Below are positions 1 to 6,140 of a DNA stretch of 16,771 nucleotides, in pieces (positions within the stretch are counted from its first letter, which is position 1; each line of letters starts with the position of its first letter). The notes beneath the pieces were generated by a model that did no database searches, was not told the origin of the DNA, and saw only the letters and a list, made by a program, of their open reading frames with translations. Position numbers and translations under genes: made by a program. This DNA is from Devosia equisanguinis. GTDB lineage: Bacteria > Pseudomonadota > Alphaproteobacteria > Rhizobiales > Devosiaceae. The DNA lies in the NCBI GenBank assembly GCA_945888565.1, contig CAMDAL010000036.1, forward strand, positions 1 through 16,771. Direction: 5' to 3'.

Positions 1-474
1 GTTGCCGACAATGCGGATCTCGTCAGCCGACACGCTCTCGACAAGCTGGTTGAGAATAGCCGACGACTCCAGGAACGCCCGGATGTAGTTGAACACCCCT
101 TGTGCCTGCACGCGGGAAGCGGCCAGTACCAGGATGGTTCCCACCTCCCCCGGCGACAGCTTGCCGGCATGATCCGAGAAGGCGGCAATGAAGTCGGCGA
201 TGGCGGCCGCTACGCGGGACTTGCCCGAGCGACGGCCGATGATAGCCCAAAGCTCGCGGACGCGCTTCGTAGGGGGCTTACGGCCGCCGGCAACGGAATC
301 AAAGATGGCAGCGTCAGCCTCATCGAGAGGAAGGCCGAAGGCCGCGCGGAGGATGGCCAACCAGCTGGTCCAGCTGGTCGACGCGCCAAGGGCAGCACCG
401 AGCAGCATAGGGTCGCGCAGCGCACTGTCGATGGTCACGGGCGATAGGCTGGCGGTCAAGCTAGGCGCTCCCAT
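1..474 (-). CDS. Phage terminase large subunit, N-terminal part (runs off the window)
   Basis: The frame is open from an ATG at 474-472 to the window edge, giving 158 residues. The ATPase of the DNA-packaging motor pumps phage DNA into the prohead and cuts it. Residues 80-86 read GRRSGKS, a Walker A variant typical of large terminases. The following hydrophobic strand TILVLAAS (about 113-120) is followed by RVQAQ, which resembles the terminase adenine-binding/Q region. The nuclease domain would lie off the window. The start overlaps the end of the upstream small-terminase-like gene by 14 bases, which suggests translational coupling. The assignment rests on the Walker motif, the N-terminal pattern and the pairing with the upstream gene. 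I cannot tell whether the rest of the gene is intact. Confidence 0.82.
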   Translation of the reverse strand, partial: MGAPSLTASLSPVTIDSALRDPMLLGAALGASTSWTSWLAILRAAFGLPLDEADAAIFDSVAGGRKPPTKRVRELWAIIGRRSGKSRVAAAIADFIAAFSDHAGKLSPGEVGTILVLAASRVQAQGVFNYIRAFLESSAILNQLVESVSADEIRIVGN

Positions 475-847
475 AGTTCTGCCCGATGTAGTCCTTGAGC
501 GTGGGTGTGACGTCGCGCGCCTTCCGCTCCAGGCCAATATCGGTGAGCAGGCGCCGCAGCGCGTTGCAGGCGGTCGTGAACTCGGCGATGTCGATATCCT
601 TGCCGTTCGCCAGATCAGCCTCGGCAGCCTCGCACCAGACCGCCAGGGTGGAAGCGCGGCGCGCGATGATGGCCCGCGCCTCGGACGGATCACCGCCCAT
701 GTCAACGACCAAGGCGCCGAAGATTTCCTTGTACCGCCGCATGGTGGTCGACCGACCGTCGACGCCTGCAAGCAAATCCTTACCGTTGCCAACTCTGGAG
801 CGGCCTTCGGGCTTTGCAGGGGCTTTGATGCGGGTAGGTGTCGGCAT
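461..847 (-). CDS. Putative phage terminase small subunit-like protein
   Basis: A 128-aa protein with a basic, proline-rich N-terminus (about residues 1-35), then a helical region starting MRRYKEIFGAL and ending near RKARDVTPTLKDYI. That C-terminal pattern (GLER.ARDVTPTL..Y) is familiar from short proteins encoded directly before large terminases in rhizobial prophages. The likely role is small terminase, which recognises the packaging site, but no HTH is obvious. The ATG at 847 is chosen because the longer open frame upstream (to 1051) codes for a low-quality, Cys- and Phe-rich stretch. No strong ribosome site precedes 847, so the start is uncertain. The gene overlaps the large terminase by 14 bases. 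Confidence 0.65.
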   Translation of the reverse strand: MPTPTRIKAPAKPEGRSRVGNGKDLLAGVDGRSTTMRRYKEIFGALVVDMGGDPSEARAIIARRASTLAVWCEAAEADLANGKDIDIAEFTTACNALRRLLTDIGLERKARDVTPTLKDYIGQNYGSA

Positions 848-1070
848 TCCGAATTGGTAGCACAGCACCAGCTTAGTCGCAACATGCGCGCAACACGCCG
901 AAAAATCGCCAACAAGAACAATATATTGAGTACTGATAGCCGGATGATGTATCCGCTTGTCGAATGACTTCGCGCGCTGGATCGGATAGAAAAACTGGCC
1001 TTTGACCGCGACGGAAAAAGTCGGGAGATGCGTCCAGAGTTGGACCACCACAATGAACGCGTGCGACTGA

Positions 1071-1100
1071 CCCTAGGGAGGCGCATAGCGTCTCTTAGGG
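1071..1100. other. Stem-loop between helicase and terminase genes
   Basis: The left arm at 1071-1084 and right arm at 1088-1100 can form about 13 pairs, including G-T pairs and one bulge, around the loop ATA. It lies downstream of the stop codon of the helicase ATPase gene on the minus strand. No run of T follows on either strand, so a classical intrinsic terminator is not supported. It may be a processing or termination structure, or part of a replication origin with the neighbouring repeats. Confidence 0.4.
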
Positions 1101-1118
1101 GTATGGGGGGATGCAGCA

Positions 1119-1213
1119 CACCAGCGGGCATAGAGCAGGCAGGATGCAGGCAGGATGCGAGCCACACTGCGATGCACCAGCGGGCAGACAGCGATGCATA
1201 GAGCGAGGCAGGG
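1119..1213. repeat. GC-rich direct repeats, iteron-like
   Basis: The 12-mer CACCAGCGGGCA occurs at 1119-1130 and again at 1175-1186. The 11-mer GCAGGCAGGAT is repeated in perfect tandem at 1135-1145 and 1146-1156. GCATAGAGC occurs at 1128-1136 and 1196-1204. Together they form two related composite units, the second with a 12-base insertion. The block lies just downstream of the RepA-like helicase gene, where an iteron-type origin would be plausible, but no DnaA box or AT-rich unwinding element is clearly attached. Confidence 0.6.
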
Positions 1214-1215
1214 CG

Positions 1216-2355
1216 TCACTGGTCGGCCCTTCTCTCAACCTGCGCCACCTTGATGATCTCCTTTCGCTTCGATGGCGGCCCGTCTGTCGATTGTCCGATC
1301 TCGATGCGGTTGGCGAGGAAGAGTCTGTCCATCGCAGCCTGAAACCCCCGTTTGATGATGCCGTCGGCGTTGGGGTGCCGGGCAAATGCCGTAGGCGCGT
1401 AGTTGTTAGCAGTGCCGTGGGCCGACACATATCGCCCCTCCGCATCGAACCTGGCCAGCAGCTCAAGGAAAATTCTGTCGGCTCGGTTCGCCTCCGCAAG
1501 TGCGCCCAGTGCCGTCGGCAGGGTGTCGACGGGGGTGACGAATACCCCGTCCTGCCACCTCATTCGTACCTCGCCGCCGGTGCGCCCATAGTTGGCTTTG
1601 ACGGTGCGCAGCACGCGGGCGTCGGGATCGGCTTCGAAGTCGTTAGACTTGACGCGATCGAGATACAGACGGCTGCGAACCGAATTGTTCCAGGCCGTCG
1701 AGCCCGACGTGCCCGTGCCGGATGACATGCCGCTCATGCTGGGATGGGCGAGCAGCAGAACCGCGCACTTATAGCGGATGGCCCAGCCGCGTATCAGACC
1801 GACGAACTGGCGCGCCTGCGCGCGGTCATTCTCGTCGCCGCCGAACACGTCGGCCAGAGTGTCGATGATAACGAGCGCCGGCTTTTGGCGCGCGAGAGCC
1901 GCCTCGACGGCATGGAAAAGCTTCGTCGGCTTGAGCACGTTACCCTTTTCGGGGGTAGCGAGCAGGGCATCCTCGCCGGCCAACGCTATGATGTGCAGCG
2001 CCCCTAGCTCGGACAGGCTGATGTTCTGGTGCCGGGCGATGTCCTCGAGACGACGATGCAGCTCGGCTTCGTCGTCCTCGGCGCTCAGGTAGACAACCGG
2101 CCCCGTGGCGACGTGAAGCCCGCACCAGCGGCCCGCGGTCACCGTGGCGACAGCGAGTTGCAGGGCCAGGAGCGATTTGCCGGTGCCGCCATCGCCGTTG
2201 AGCGTGGTCACGGTATGGCCGGGCACCAGCCCCTCAACATGGAAGTGCCGGGCGGGAGCCTCGACGTCGGCGAAATCCGAGGCACTGAACATGTGCACCT
2301 CAGGAGTTCCGCGCCGCAGGCGGTCGTATTCCTCGATGGGGACTTGCTCAATCAT
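1216..2355 (-). CDS. RepA-like AAA/RecA-fold helicase ATPase
   Basis: A 379-aa protein related to the AAA_25/RSF1010 RepA-type hexameric helicases used by plasmids and phages in replication. Walker A GDGGTGKS is at residues 54-61, an acidic motif SAEDDEAEL starts at 91, Walker B LVIID is at 161-165, and LLLAHPS follows as the third conserved strand. The N-terminal lead (AREFHVEGLVPG-like at about 35-46) is typical of the family. The C-terminal third (about 280-379) is less conserved and may bind DNA or a partner. The ATG at 2355 overlaps the upstream TGA by four bases (ATGA), so the two genes are translationally coupled. The likely role is replication helicase or loader of the element. This is inferred from the family and not from a visible origin. 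Confidence 0.82.
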   Translation of the reverse strand: MIEQVPIEEYDRLRRGTPEVHMFSASDFADVEAPARHFHVEGLVPGHTVTTLNGDGGTGKSLLALQLAVATVTAGRWCGLHVATGPVVYLSAEDDEAELHRRLEDIARHQNISLSELGALHIIALAGEDALLATPEKGNVLKPTKLFHAVEAALARQKPALVIIDTLADVFGGDENDRAQARQFVGLIRGWAIRYKCAVLLLAHPSMSGMSSGTGTSGSTAWNNSVRSRLYLDRVKSNDFEADPDARVLRTVKANYGRTGGEVRMRWQDGVFVTPVDTLPTALGALAEANRADRIFLELLARFDAEGRYVSAHGTANNYAPTAFARHPNADGIIKRGFQAAMDRLFLANRIEIGQSTDGPPSKRKEIIKVAQVERRADQ

Positions 2356-2804
2356 GCCAGCATCCTGCGCTCGCAGAGAACGGCAAGCTCCGGCATAGAC
2401 GGTTTCATCGCTTTTCGGTACGCAGGCAGAAGCGACTCTGTGACGGTAACCCGGGGGGCATCCCGAAGCCAGTCAAAGGCCATGTCCCAGCGCAACGGGA
2501 CGATGCCGCGCCCCTCGTTCTGCAGCCACTGCAGCGGGTTGTCGTAGACCATGAGGCGGCGGTCGAGCGAGTATGTGCCGGCGTTCAGGATGTTCTCCTC
2601 GCCCAGCGCAAAGGCCCGACCATGGAGCGACGACAGCTCCCCGGTCTCGAGGCGCCAGAGCACCACGTCGTCGGACACTTCCTCATAGAAGGCCAACTGC
2701 CCATCGACGACGCGCAGCGAAACCATCTTGGGCGCCATGCTGAGCGGCACGCCGCGAGCAAGCAGCGAACGAACAGTCTTCCAGGCGATCGGGGTGTCGA
2801 TCAT
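2352..2804 (-). CDS. Conserved element protein of unknown function
   Basis: A 150-aa protein that I do not recognise with a named domain. It is rich in aromatic residues and appears soluble, with no signal peptide or membrane segment. The C-terminal segment (about 105-140) has a pattern DMAFDWLRDAPRV followed by ESLLPAYRKAM. I associate this loosely with small proteins next to helicase ATPases in rhizobial prophages, but cannot confirm it. The start at 2804 is supported by GGGAGG a few bases upstream. Its stop overlaps the helicase start (ATGA), and it follows the HTH gene by 15 bases, so the three form one operon. A replication accessory role is possible, by context only. Confidence 0.65.
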   Translation of the reverse strand: MIDTPIAWKTVRSLLARGVPLSMAPKMVSLRVVDGQLAFYEEVSDDVVLWRLETGELSSLHGRAFALGEENILNAGTYSLDRRLMVYDNPLQWLQNEGRGIVPLRWDMAFDWLRDAPRVTVTESLLPAYRKAMKPSMPELAVLCERRMLA

Positions 2805-2819
2805 CTGCGCCTCCCGCGT

Positions 2820-3083
2820 TCAGCGGCTGCCGCGATCACGACCTGCAAAGTCCATCGAGCGACCGACACGACCAACCGTGACAATGGCAGGGTCGTGCTG
2901 ACTGCAAGAGAAGTGCGCCTCCAGGGCCCTCCGGCTAGCCACCCACCTTCCCCCGACTTTGCGGGCAGGCAGTTCGCCCACTTCGAGCATGTTGTAGGTC
3001 TGGCGGACCGTGCGACCGATCGCTTGCGCTATCTCGGTCGCCTCCCACAGCAAATCCATCGCTTCGGGCTCAGGCTTCGTCAT
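2820..3083 (-). CDS. AlpA/excisionase-like HTH protein
   Basis: An 87-aa protein whose residues about 12-57 form a MerR/HTH_17-type winged helix: LWEATEIAQAIGRT, then RQTYNMLEVGELPARKVGGRW, then a helix starting VASRRALEAHF. The VGGRW turn is the typical wing of excisionase and AlpA proteins, which bend attachment-site DNA or activate integrase and early genes. The C-terminal 30 residues are basic and probably disordered. The start at 3083 has AAGAGG upstream. It is the first gene of the minus-strand operon and is divergent from the zinc-finger gene, with inverted repeats in the shared intergenic region. Whether it acts as excisionase or as a transcription factor cannot be decided. Confidence 0.75.
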   Translation of the reverse strand: MTKPEPEAMDLLWEATEIAQAIGRTVRQTYNMLEVGELPARKVGGRWVASRRALEAHFSCSQHDPAIVTVGRVGRSMDFAGRDRGSR

Positions 3084-3096
3084 GACGGACCTCTTG

Positions 3097-3223
3097 CGTA
3101 ACGATCATTGTCAACATATCGTAGCGCGCGGGTCCTGACGGGAACAGTCGCAAGTGAGCGCTACAACGAAAGGTTCGCAAAGATCGTTACGAGCGCCAGT
3201 TCGCTTGTCCTTCGTTGCAACGA
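3097..3223. promoter_or_regulatory. Divergent control region with inverted repeats
   Basis: Between the HTH gene and the zinc-finger gene are several symmetric sequences. CGTAACGATC (3097-3106) is repeated inverted as GATCGTTACG (3182-3191). ACGAT (3101-3105) and ATCGT (3118-3122) flank TTGTCAA (3108-3114). TCGTTGCAACGA (3212-3223) is a perfect 12-bp palindrome. A TTGACA hexamer is readable on the minus strand at 3114-3109, but no good -10 lies at the proper distance. These look like operators for a phage-type repressor or the HTH protein. Which protein binds is unknown. Confidence 0.5.
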
Positions 3224-3237
3224 CCTGCCCCGAAGGG

Positions 3238-3870
3238 ATGCACATCGTCGAGCCTGAAGCACAATCGCTTCCAGCAAACGCCAGCTTTATGGAGCAGCAA
3301 CTGGCGAAGTCGCCAGGTCCCGTACTCCGGTTCAAGTCCGACCGGATCGAGAAAGGGATGCTCAGCTACGCTGCACTAGATGATCTCGTGTCCGTGCGCT
3401 TCGCCAATGTTCGCGAAGGGGACCTAGACGGGCTTTTCCGGTTCTTGAGGCGTTTTGGTCAGGTCCACCCCACCGTAGACAAGGTCGACGTTGTTTGGCG
3501 ACTTCAGGGGCACATTCTTGTTCTCGTCGCCGGCCTACTTGGGTTCCAAGGAAAGCGAAGTCGTGAGGATCCGGATCGTGCGAAACTGCCAGACCTGGTT
3601 GCACAACTCGAAAAATTCCCGCCCTTATCGAAATTGATCCTCGAAGAAGGCGTTCCGGTGGGATGGAACATTGAGTGCAGGAACCTCTACCAGTTCATGC
3701 AAATGGAAGTCTTACTCGCCCATTGGGACGGAGCGCGTGCTCACCAATGTCACCACTGTCTGGATATTTTTGTTGTCGGACGAGGGTCGGGCCGTTCCAA
3801 AAAGGCGATTTTCTGCAGCGATAAATGCCGACAGGCAGCGTTTCGACGCCGCAACAAAAGTGCCAAATAG
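3238..3870 (+). CDS. Cys4 zinc-finger protein of unknown function (CGNR-like)
   Basis: With the ATG at 3238 the product is 210 aa. The C-terminal 40 residues hold a CX2C-X18-CX3C motif (C171, C174, C193, C197) followed by CRQAAFRRRNK. This resembles the treble-clef C-terminus of CGNR zinc-finger proteins, with the CGNR residues replaced. The central region (about 35-165) is helical without a recognised domain. The start is uncertain. The frame is open from a GTG at 3154, another ATG lies at 3289, and none has a good ribosome site. I chose 3238 because palindromes fill 3182-3223. The gene looks less GC-rich than its neighbours and sits alone on the plus strand beside the integrase, which suggests a separately acquired cargo gene. 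A DNA-binding or regulatory role is inferred only from the zinc finger. Confidence 0.65.
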   Translation: MHIVEPEAQSLPANASFMEQQLAKSPGPVLRFKSDRIEKGMLSYAALDDLVSVRFANVREGDLDGLFRFLRRFGQVHPTVDKVDVVWRLQGHILVLVAGLLGFQGKRSREDPDRAKLPDLVAQLEKFPPLSKLILEEGVPVGWNIECRNLYQFMQMEVLLAHWDGARAHQCHHCLDIFVVGRGSGRSKKAIFCSDKCRQAAFRRRNKSAK

Positions 3871-3872
3871 GA

Positions 3873-3903
3873 ACAGGAGGTCGCAATGTCGGTACGCAAG
3901 TAG
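3873..3903 (+). other. Short ribosome-site-plus-start duplicate of the integrase 5' end
   Basis: ACAGGAGG (3873-3880), five bases, then ATG at 3886 encodes MSVRK followed by TAG. The integrase begins with the same ACAGGAGG (4123-4130), six bases, and ATG encoding MSIRK. The likeness in the ribosome site and the first codons suggests either a decayed copy of an integrase start or a tiny leader peptide. The stretch after the stop shows no convincing further homology. Confidence 0.4.
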
Positions 3904-4136
3904 CTGGACGTCCGCAGGCTTGGCGCGCGAGGCGTTTAGGGCAAAGCGAGCACGCCCAGCGCCTATTTACGACCGGCAATATAACGGGTCAACGCTGGGA
4001 CGCACGCTACTGCTCCGACGGCCGCCGCGTGGCGGCAATGCGTGCCCGGAAAGCTTTGTCTTGATATGCGGATTTGTTGCGACATAATGCAACATGCTCC
4101 CGACGACTACCGGGCGCTCCAGACAGGAGGCATTGC
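3904..4136 (+). promoter_or_regulatory. Integrase promoter region
   Basis: A sigma70-like promoter reads TTGATA (4061-4066), a 16-base spacer, then CATAAT (4083-4088). TGTTGC (4075-4080) and GCAACA (4089-4094) are inverted arms around eight bases and overlap the -10, a good position for a repressor. GCGACATAA (4079-4087) in the same place matches repeats beside the attachment site. The integrase ribosome site ACAGGAGG is at 4123-4130. I see no gene in the rest of this interval. Confidence 0.55.
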
Positions 4137-5375
4137 ATGTCGATCCGCAAACGCAAGTGGACTACCACTCAGGGCGCGGCAAAAGAGGCGTGGGTTGTCG
4201 ACTATGTTGACGGTCAGGGCGCGCGCCGTCTCAAGACCTTCCCTCGAAAGAAGGATGCCGAGGCCTTCGAAACCACCGCGAGTTTCGAGATCAAGGAAGG
4301 CACGCACGTCGCCGACAGTGCCAGCACTACAGTTGCCGCTGCTGCCGATCTGTGGATCGCTGCCGCCGAGGCAGCTGGCCTGGAGCGATCGACAGTTGCA
4401 CAGTACCGCCAGCACCGCGATCTTCACATTGTTCCGTTCCTCGGGACGCAGCACCTTTCGAAACTGAACGTCCCGACAGTCCGCGCGTTCGAGGATACCC
4501 TGCGAGCGAACGGACGCTCGGCACCGATGATCCGGAAGGTTCTCGGAAGTCTCGGCGCGCTGCTGGGCGATGCTCAGGAGCGCGGGCTGACAGGGCGCAA
4601 CTCGGTCAGGGACATGCGAGGTCGGCGGCGTGTCGGCAAGGAGCGCCGCCAGGAGCAGCGCCAAAAGGGTAAGTTGAAGGTCGGAGTGGATATTCCTAAA
4701 CGGGAGGAGATCAAGGCCATAGCAGGCGCGGTCGCAGGGCGCTGGCGTCCCCTGCTCCTCACCGCCATCTTCACAGGCTTGCGCGCGTCGGAACTGCGCG
4801 GGCTTCGCTGGTCAGATGTCGACTTCGAGAAGCGCGAGGTTCGCGTGCATCAGCGTGCCGACAGGTACAACGAGATCGGCAAACCGAAGTCCGTTGCTGG
4901 GGAGCGTTCCGTGCCCCTGCCTCCGATGGTTCTGAATACCCTGCGCGAGTGGAAGCTGGCCTGCCCGAAGCGCGACACGGGCCGCAGAAGCGATGTGGGG
5001 GACGTCATCAAGGAACTGGAGTTGGTGTTCCCAAATGGACATGGCAACGTCGAGAGCCTGGGGAATCTCATCAACCGCGGTTTGGTGCCCGCCCAGCTAG
5101 CGGCCGGCGTGACGATCGACAGCGGCAAGGTGGACGAGGACGGCAACCCGATGATCGCCGCGAAGTACACCGGAATGCACTCGCTGCGACACTTTTATGC
5201 AAGCTGGTGCATCAATCCTGTCTCGACAGGAGGGCAGGGGCTGCCGGCGAAGGTTGTTCAGGAACGGCTCGGACATTCATCGATCACGATGACAATGGAC
5301 GTGTACGGGCACCTGTTCCCGCGTGGCGACGACGCAGGGGAGCTAGAGGCAGCGGAGCGCGCGTTGCTGGGCTGA
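4137..5375 (+). CDS. int: Tyrosine site-specific integrase
   Basis: A 412-aa phage-type integrase that recombines attP with a chromosomal tRNA-Phe site. The N-terminal arm-binding region (about 1-60) has a VDYVDGQGARR turn. The core-binding SAM-like domain is about 65-160 (STVAQYRQH onwards). The catalytic domain is about 185-400. R216 in TGLRASEL, a hairpin lysine near K249/K251, H348 and R351 in HSLRH, H380 in LGHSS and the nucleophile Y390 in DVYGHLFP are all present, so the enzyme should be active. The ATG at 4137 is chosen over 4074 because ACAGGAGG lies six bases upstream and the -10 element overlaps the earlier start. The stop lies about 55 bases from the tRNA fragment, the usual arrangement for its own target. 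Confidence 0.95.
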   Translation: MSIRKRKWTTTQGAAKEAWVVDYVDGQGARRLKTFPRKKDAEAFETTASFEIKEGTHVADSASTTVAAAADLWIAAAEAAGLERSTVAQYRQHRDLHIVPFLGTQHLSKLNVPTVRAFEDTLRANGRSAPMIRKVLGSLGALLGDAQERGLTGRNSVRDMRGRRRVGKERRQEQRQKGKLKVGVDIPKREEIKAIAGAVAGRWRPLLLTAIFTGLRASELRGLRWSDVDFEKREVRVHQRADRYNEIGKPKSVAGERSVPLPPMVLNTLREWKLACPKRDTGRRSDVGDVIKELELVFPNGHGNVESLGNLINRGLVPAQLAAGVTIDSGKVDEDGNPMIAAKYTGMHSLRHFYASWCINPVSTGGQGLPAKVVQERLGHSSITMTMDVYGHLFPRGDDAGELEAAERALLG

Positions 5376-5396
5376 CGCGACATAAACGCGACATGA
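5375..5396 (+). repeat. Tandem GCGACAT repeats, candidate integrase arm sites
   Basis: ACGCGACAT occurs at 5375-5383 and at 5386-5394, an 11-base period, between the integrase stop and the attachment core. The wider word GCGACATAA (5377-5385) also occurs exactly at 4079-4087, in the integrase promoter, and GCGACATGA (5388-5396) differs by one base. The position and spacing fit arm-type integrase sites. This is an inference from pattern only. Confidence 0.5.
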
Positions 5397-5430
5397 GCCG
5401 CTAAGGTCCAGCGATTCCGGGGTTTGCGAT

Positions 5431-5479
5431 CGGATTGAAAATCCGCGTGTCACTGGTTCGATTCCGGTCTCGGGCACCA
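5431..5479 (+). other. Attachment site: 3' fragment of a tRNA-Phe (GAA) gene
   Basis: The fragment has the anticodon loop TTGAAAA (5435-5441, anticodon GAA 5437-5439) with stem CGGA/TCCG, the five-base variable loop GTGTC (5447-5451), and the T arm ACTGG/CCGGT around TTCGATT (5452-5468). The acceptor 3' strand is CTCGGGC (5469-5475), then A and an encoded CCA (5477-5479). No GCCCGAG acceptor 5' strand or D arm occurs upstream, and the outer anticodon pair fails at 5430, so this is not a working tRNA. It is the half-site left by integration into tRNA-Phe. Confidence 0.88.
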
Positions 5480-5608
5480 TTTCTTCCAACAACACCGGTC
5501 TTTGAGTGTCGGCAGCGCGAATGGCGCCGACCGTGAAACTCATCCTGCGGCCTCTACGTATCTCTCCACGATCACGCCGAAGAGCGGATTCAACAGTTGG
5601 AGGTACGA

Positions 5609-6103
5609 ATGACGATCTTGAAGGCTGCGGCCCTTGCCGTGGCGATTTCTCTCGGCTCGTTCGGAGCCACGGGCGTCCAGGCTGCCAATATCGTGGAAAC
5701 GGCCGATTCCGTCGGCACGTTCAAGACTCTGCTAGCCGCCGCCGAGGCGGCCGGGCTGGCCGGAGCCCTGTCTGATACGAACAACATCACCGTGTTTGCG
5801 CCCACCGACGATGCCTTCGCCGCGCTGCCGGCCGGCACGGTCGAGACCCTGCTGAAGCCCGAGAACAAGGACCAGCTGGTGGCCATCCTCACCATGCATG
5901 TCCTGCCGCGCGTGCTGACGTCCCATCAGCTGCTCAACAAGCCCTTCCACGTCAAGACCCTGAACACCGCCGAGCGCCTGACCATCTCGGCCACGGCGAG
6001 CGGTGTCACCGTCGCCGGCTCGAACACGGCGAATGTCGTGCAGGCCGACGTGAAGGCTGACAACGGCGTGATCCACGTCATCGACGCGGTCCTGCTGCCC
6101 TGA
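5609..6103 (+). CDS. Secreted fasciclin (FAS1) domain protein
   Basis: A 164-aa protein with a Sec signal peptide (residues 1 to about 25, cleavage after GVQA) and one complete FAS1 domain (about 27-164). The H1 motif NITVFAPTDDAFAALP and the H2 motif NGVIHVIDAVLLP are both clear, with MHVLP between. Bacterial single-FAS1 proteins are periplasmic or extracellular adhesion or matrix proteins. The exact role here is unknown. The ATG at 5609 is chosen because GGAGG (5599-5603) lies at the right distance and the signal peptide begins there, although an in-frame ATG lies four codons upstream. It is the first chromosomal gene after the attachment site and converges on the small membrane protein gene. 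Confidence 0.9.
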   Translation: MTILKAAALAVAISLGSFGATGVQAANIVETADSVGTFKTLLAAAEAAGLAGALSDTNNITVFAPTDDAFAALPAGTVETLLKPENKDQLVAILTMHVLPRVLTSHQLLNKPFHVKTLNTAERLTISATASGVTVAGSNTANVVQADVKADNGVIHVIDAVLLP

Positions 6104-6110
6104 CGCTTCC

Positions 6111-6140
6111 GGCTGCCGGGAGCCTCGGCTTTCGGCAGCC
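6111..6140. terminator. Hairpin between convergent genes, possible bidirectional terminator
   Basis: GGCTGCCG (6111-6118) and CGGCAGCC (6133-6140) form a perfect 8-bp stem, extended inside by G-T pairs and AGC/GCT. It lies between the stop of the FAS1 gene and the stop of the convergent membrane protein gene, where a terminator for both is expected. No long T run follows, so the efficiency is doubtful. Confidence 0.55.

Larger units (their letters stand above)
848..1215. other. Gene-free gap between the helicase ATPase and the terminase genes
   Basis: I see no convincing coding region in these 368 bases. The left part (about 890-1020) is noticeably more AT-rich and contains the 10-bp palindrome CAATATATTG at 919-928, next to AGTACT at 929-934. 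This is a plausible location for the promoter or operator of the terminase genes on the minus strand. The right part holds a strong hairpin (1071-1100) and GC-rich direct repeats (1119-1213), described separately. Confidence 0.5.
1..5479. mobile_element. Right end of an integrated prophage or phage satellite
   Basis: This segment holds a large terminase (partial), a small-terminase-like protein, a helicase ATPase, an excisionase-like HTH protein and a tyrosine integrase. It ends in a 3' fragment of a tRNA-Phe gene. The gene set is typical of a temperate phage or a phage-inducible island. Integrases that target tRNA genes leave one intact tRNA and one 3' fragment, so the fragment at 5431-5479 marks the right boundary and the intact tRNA should lie left of the window. 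No capsid, portal or lysis genes are visible, so phage and satellite cannot be told apart here. The left boundary is outside the window. Confidence 0.85.

Noticed and set aside
188..967. Plus-strand open frame over the terminase genes
   Set aside because: It covers the opposite strand of the large and small terminase genes. Its translation has no family features, while the minus strand shows a Walker A and the coupled gene pair.
848..1215. CRISPR array in the repeat gap
   Set aside because: Repeats are short, irregular and tandem with no uniform spacers, and no cas genes are near.
5395..5479. Complete functional tRNA-Phe
   Set aside because: No matching acceptor 5' strand, D arm or full anticodon stem lies upstream of 5431.
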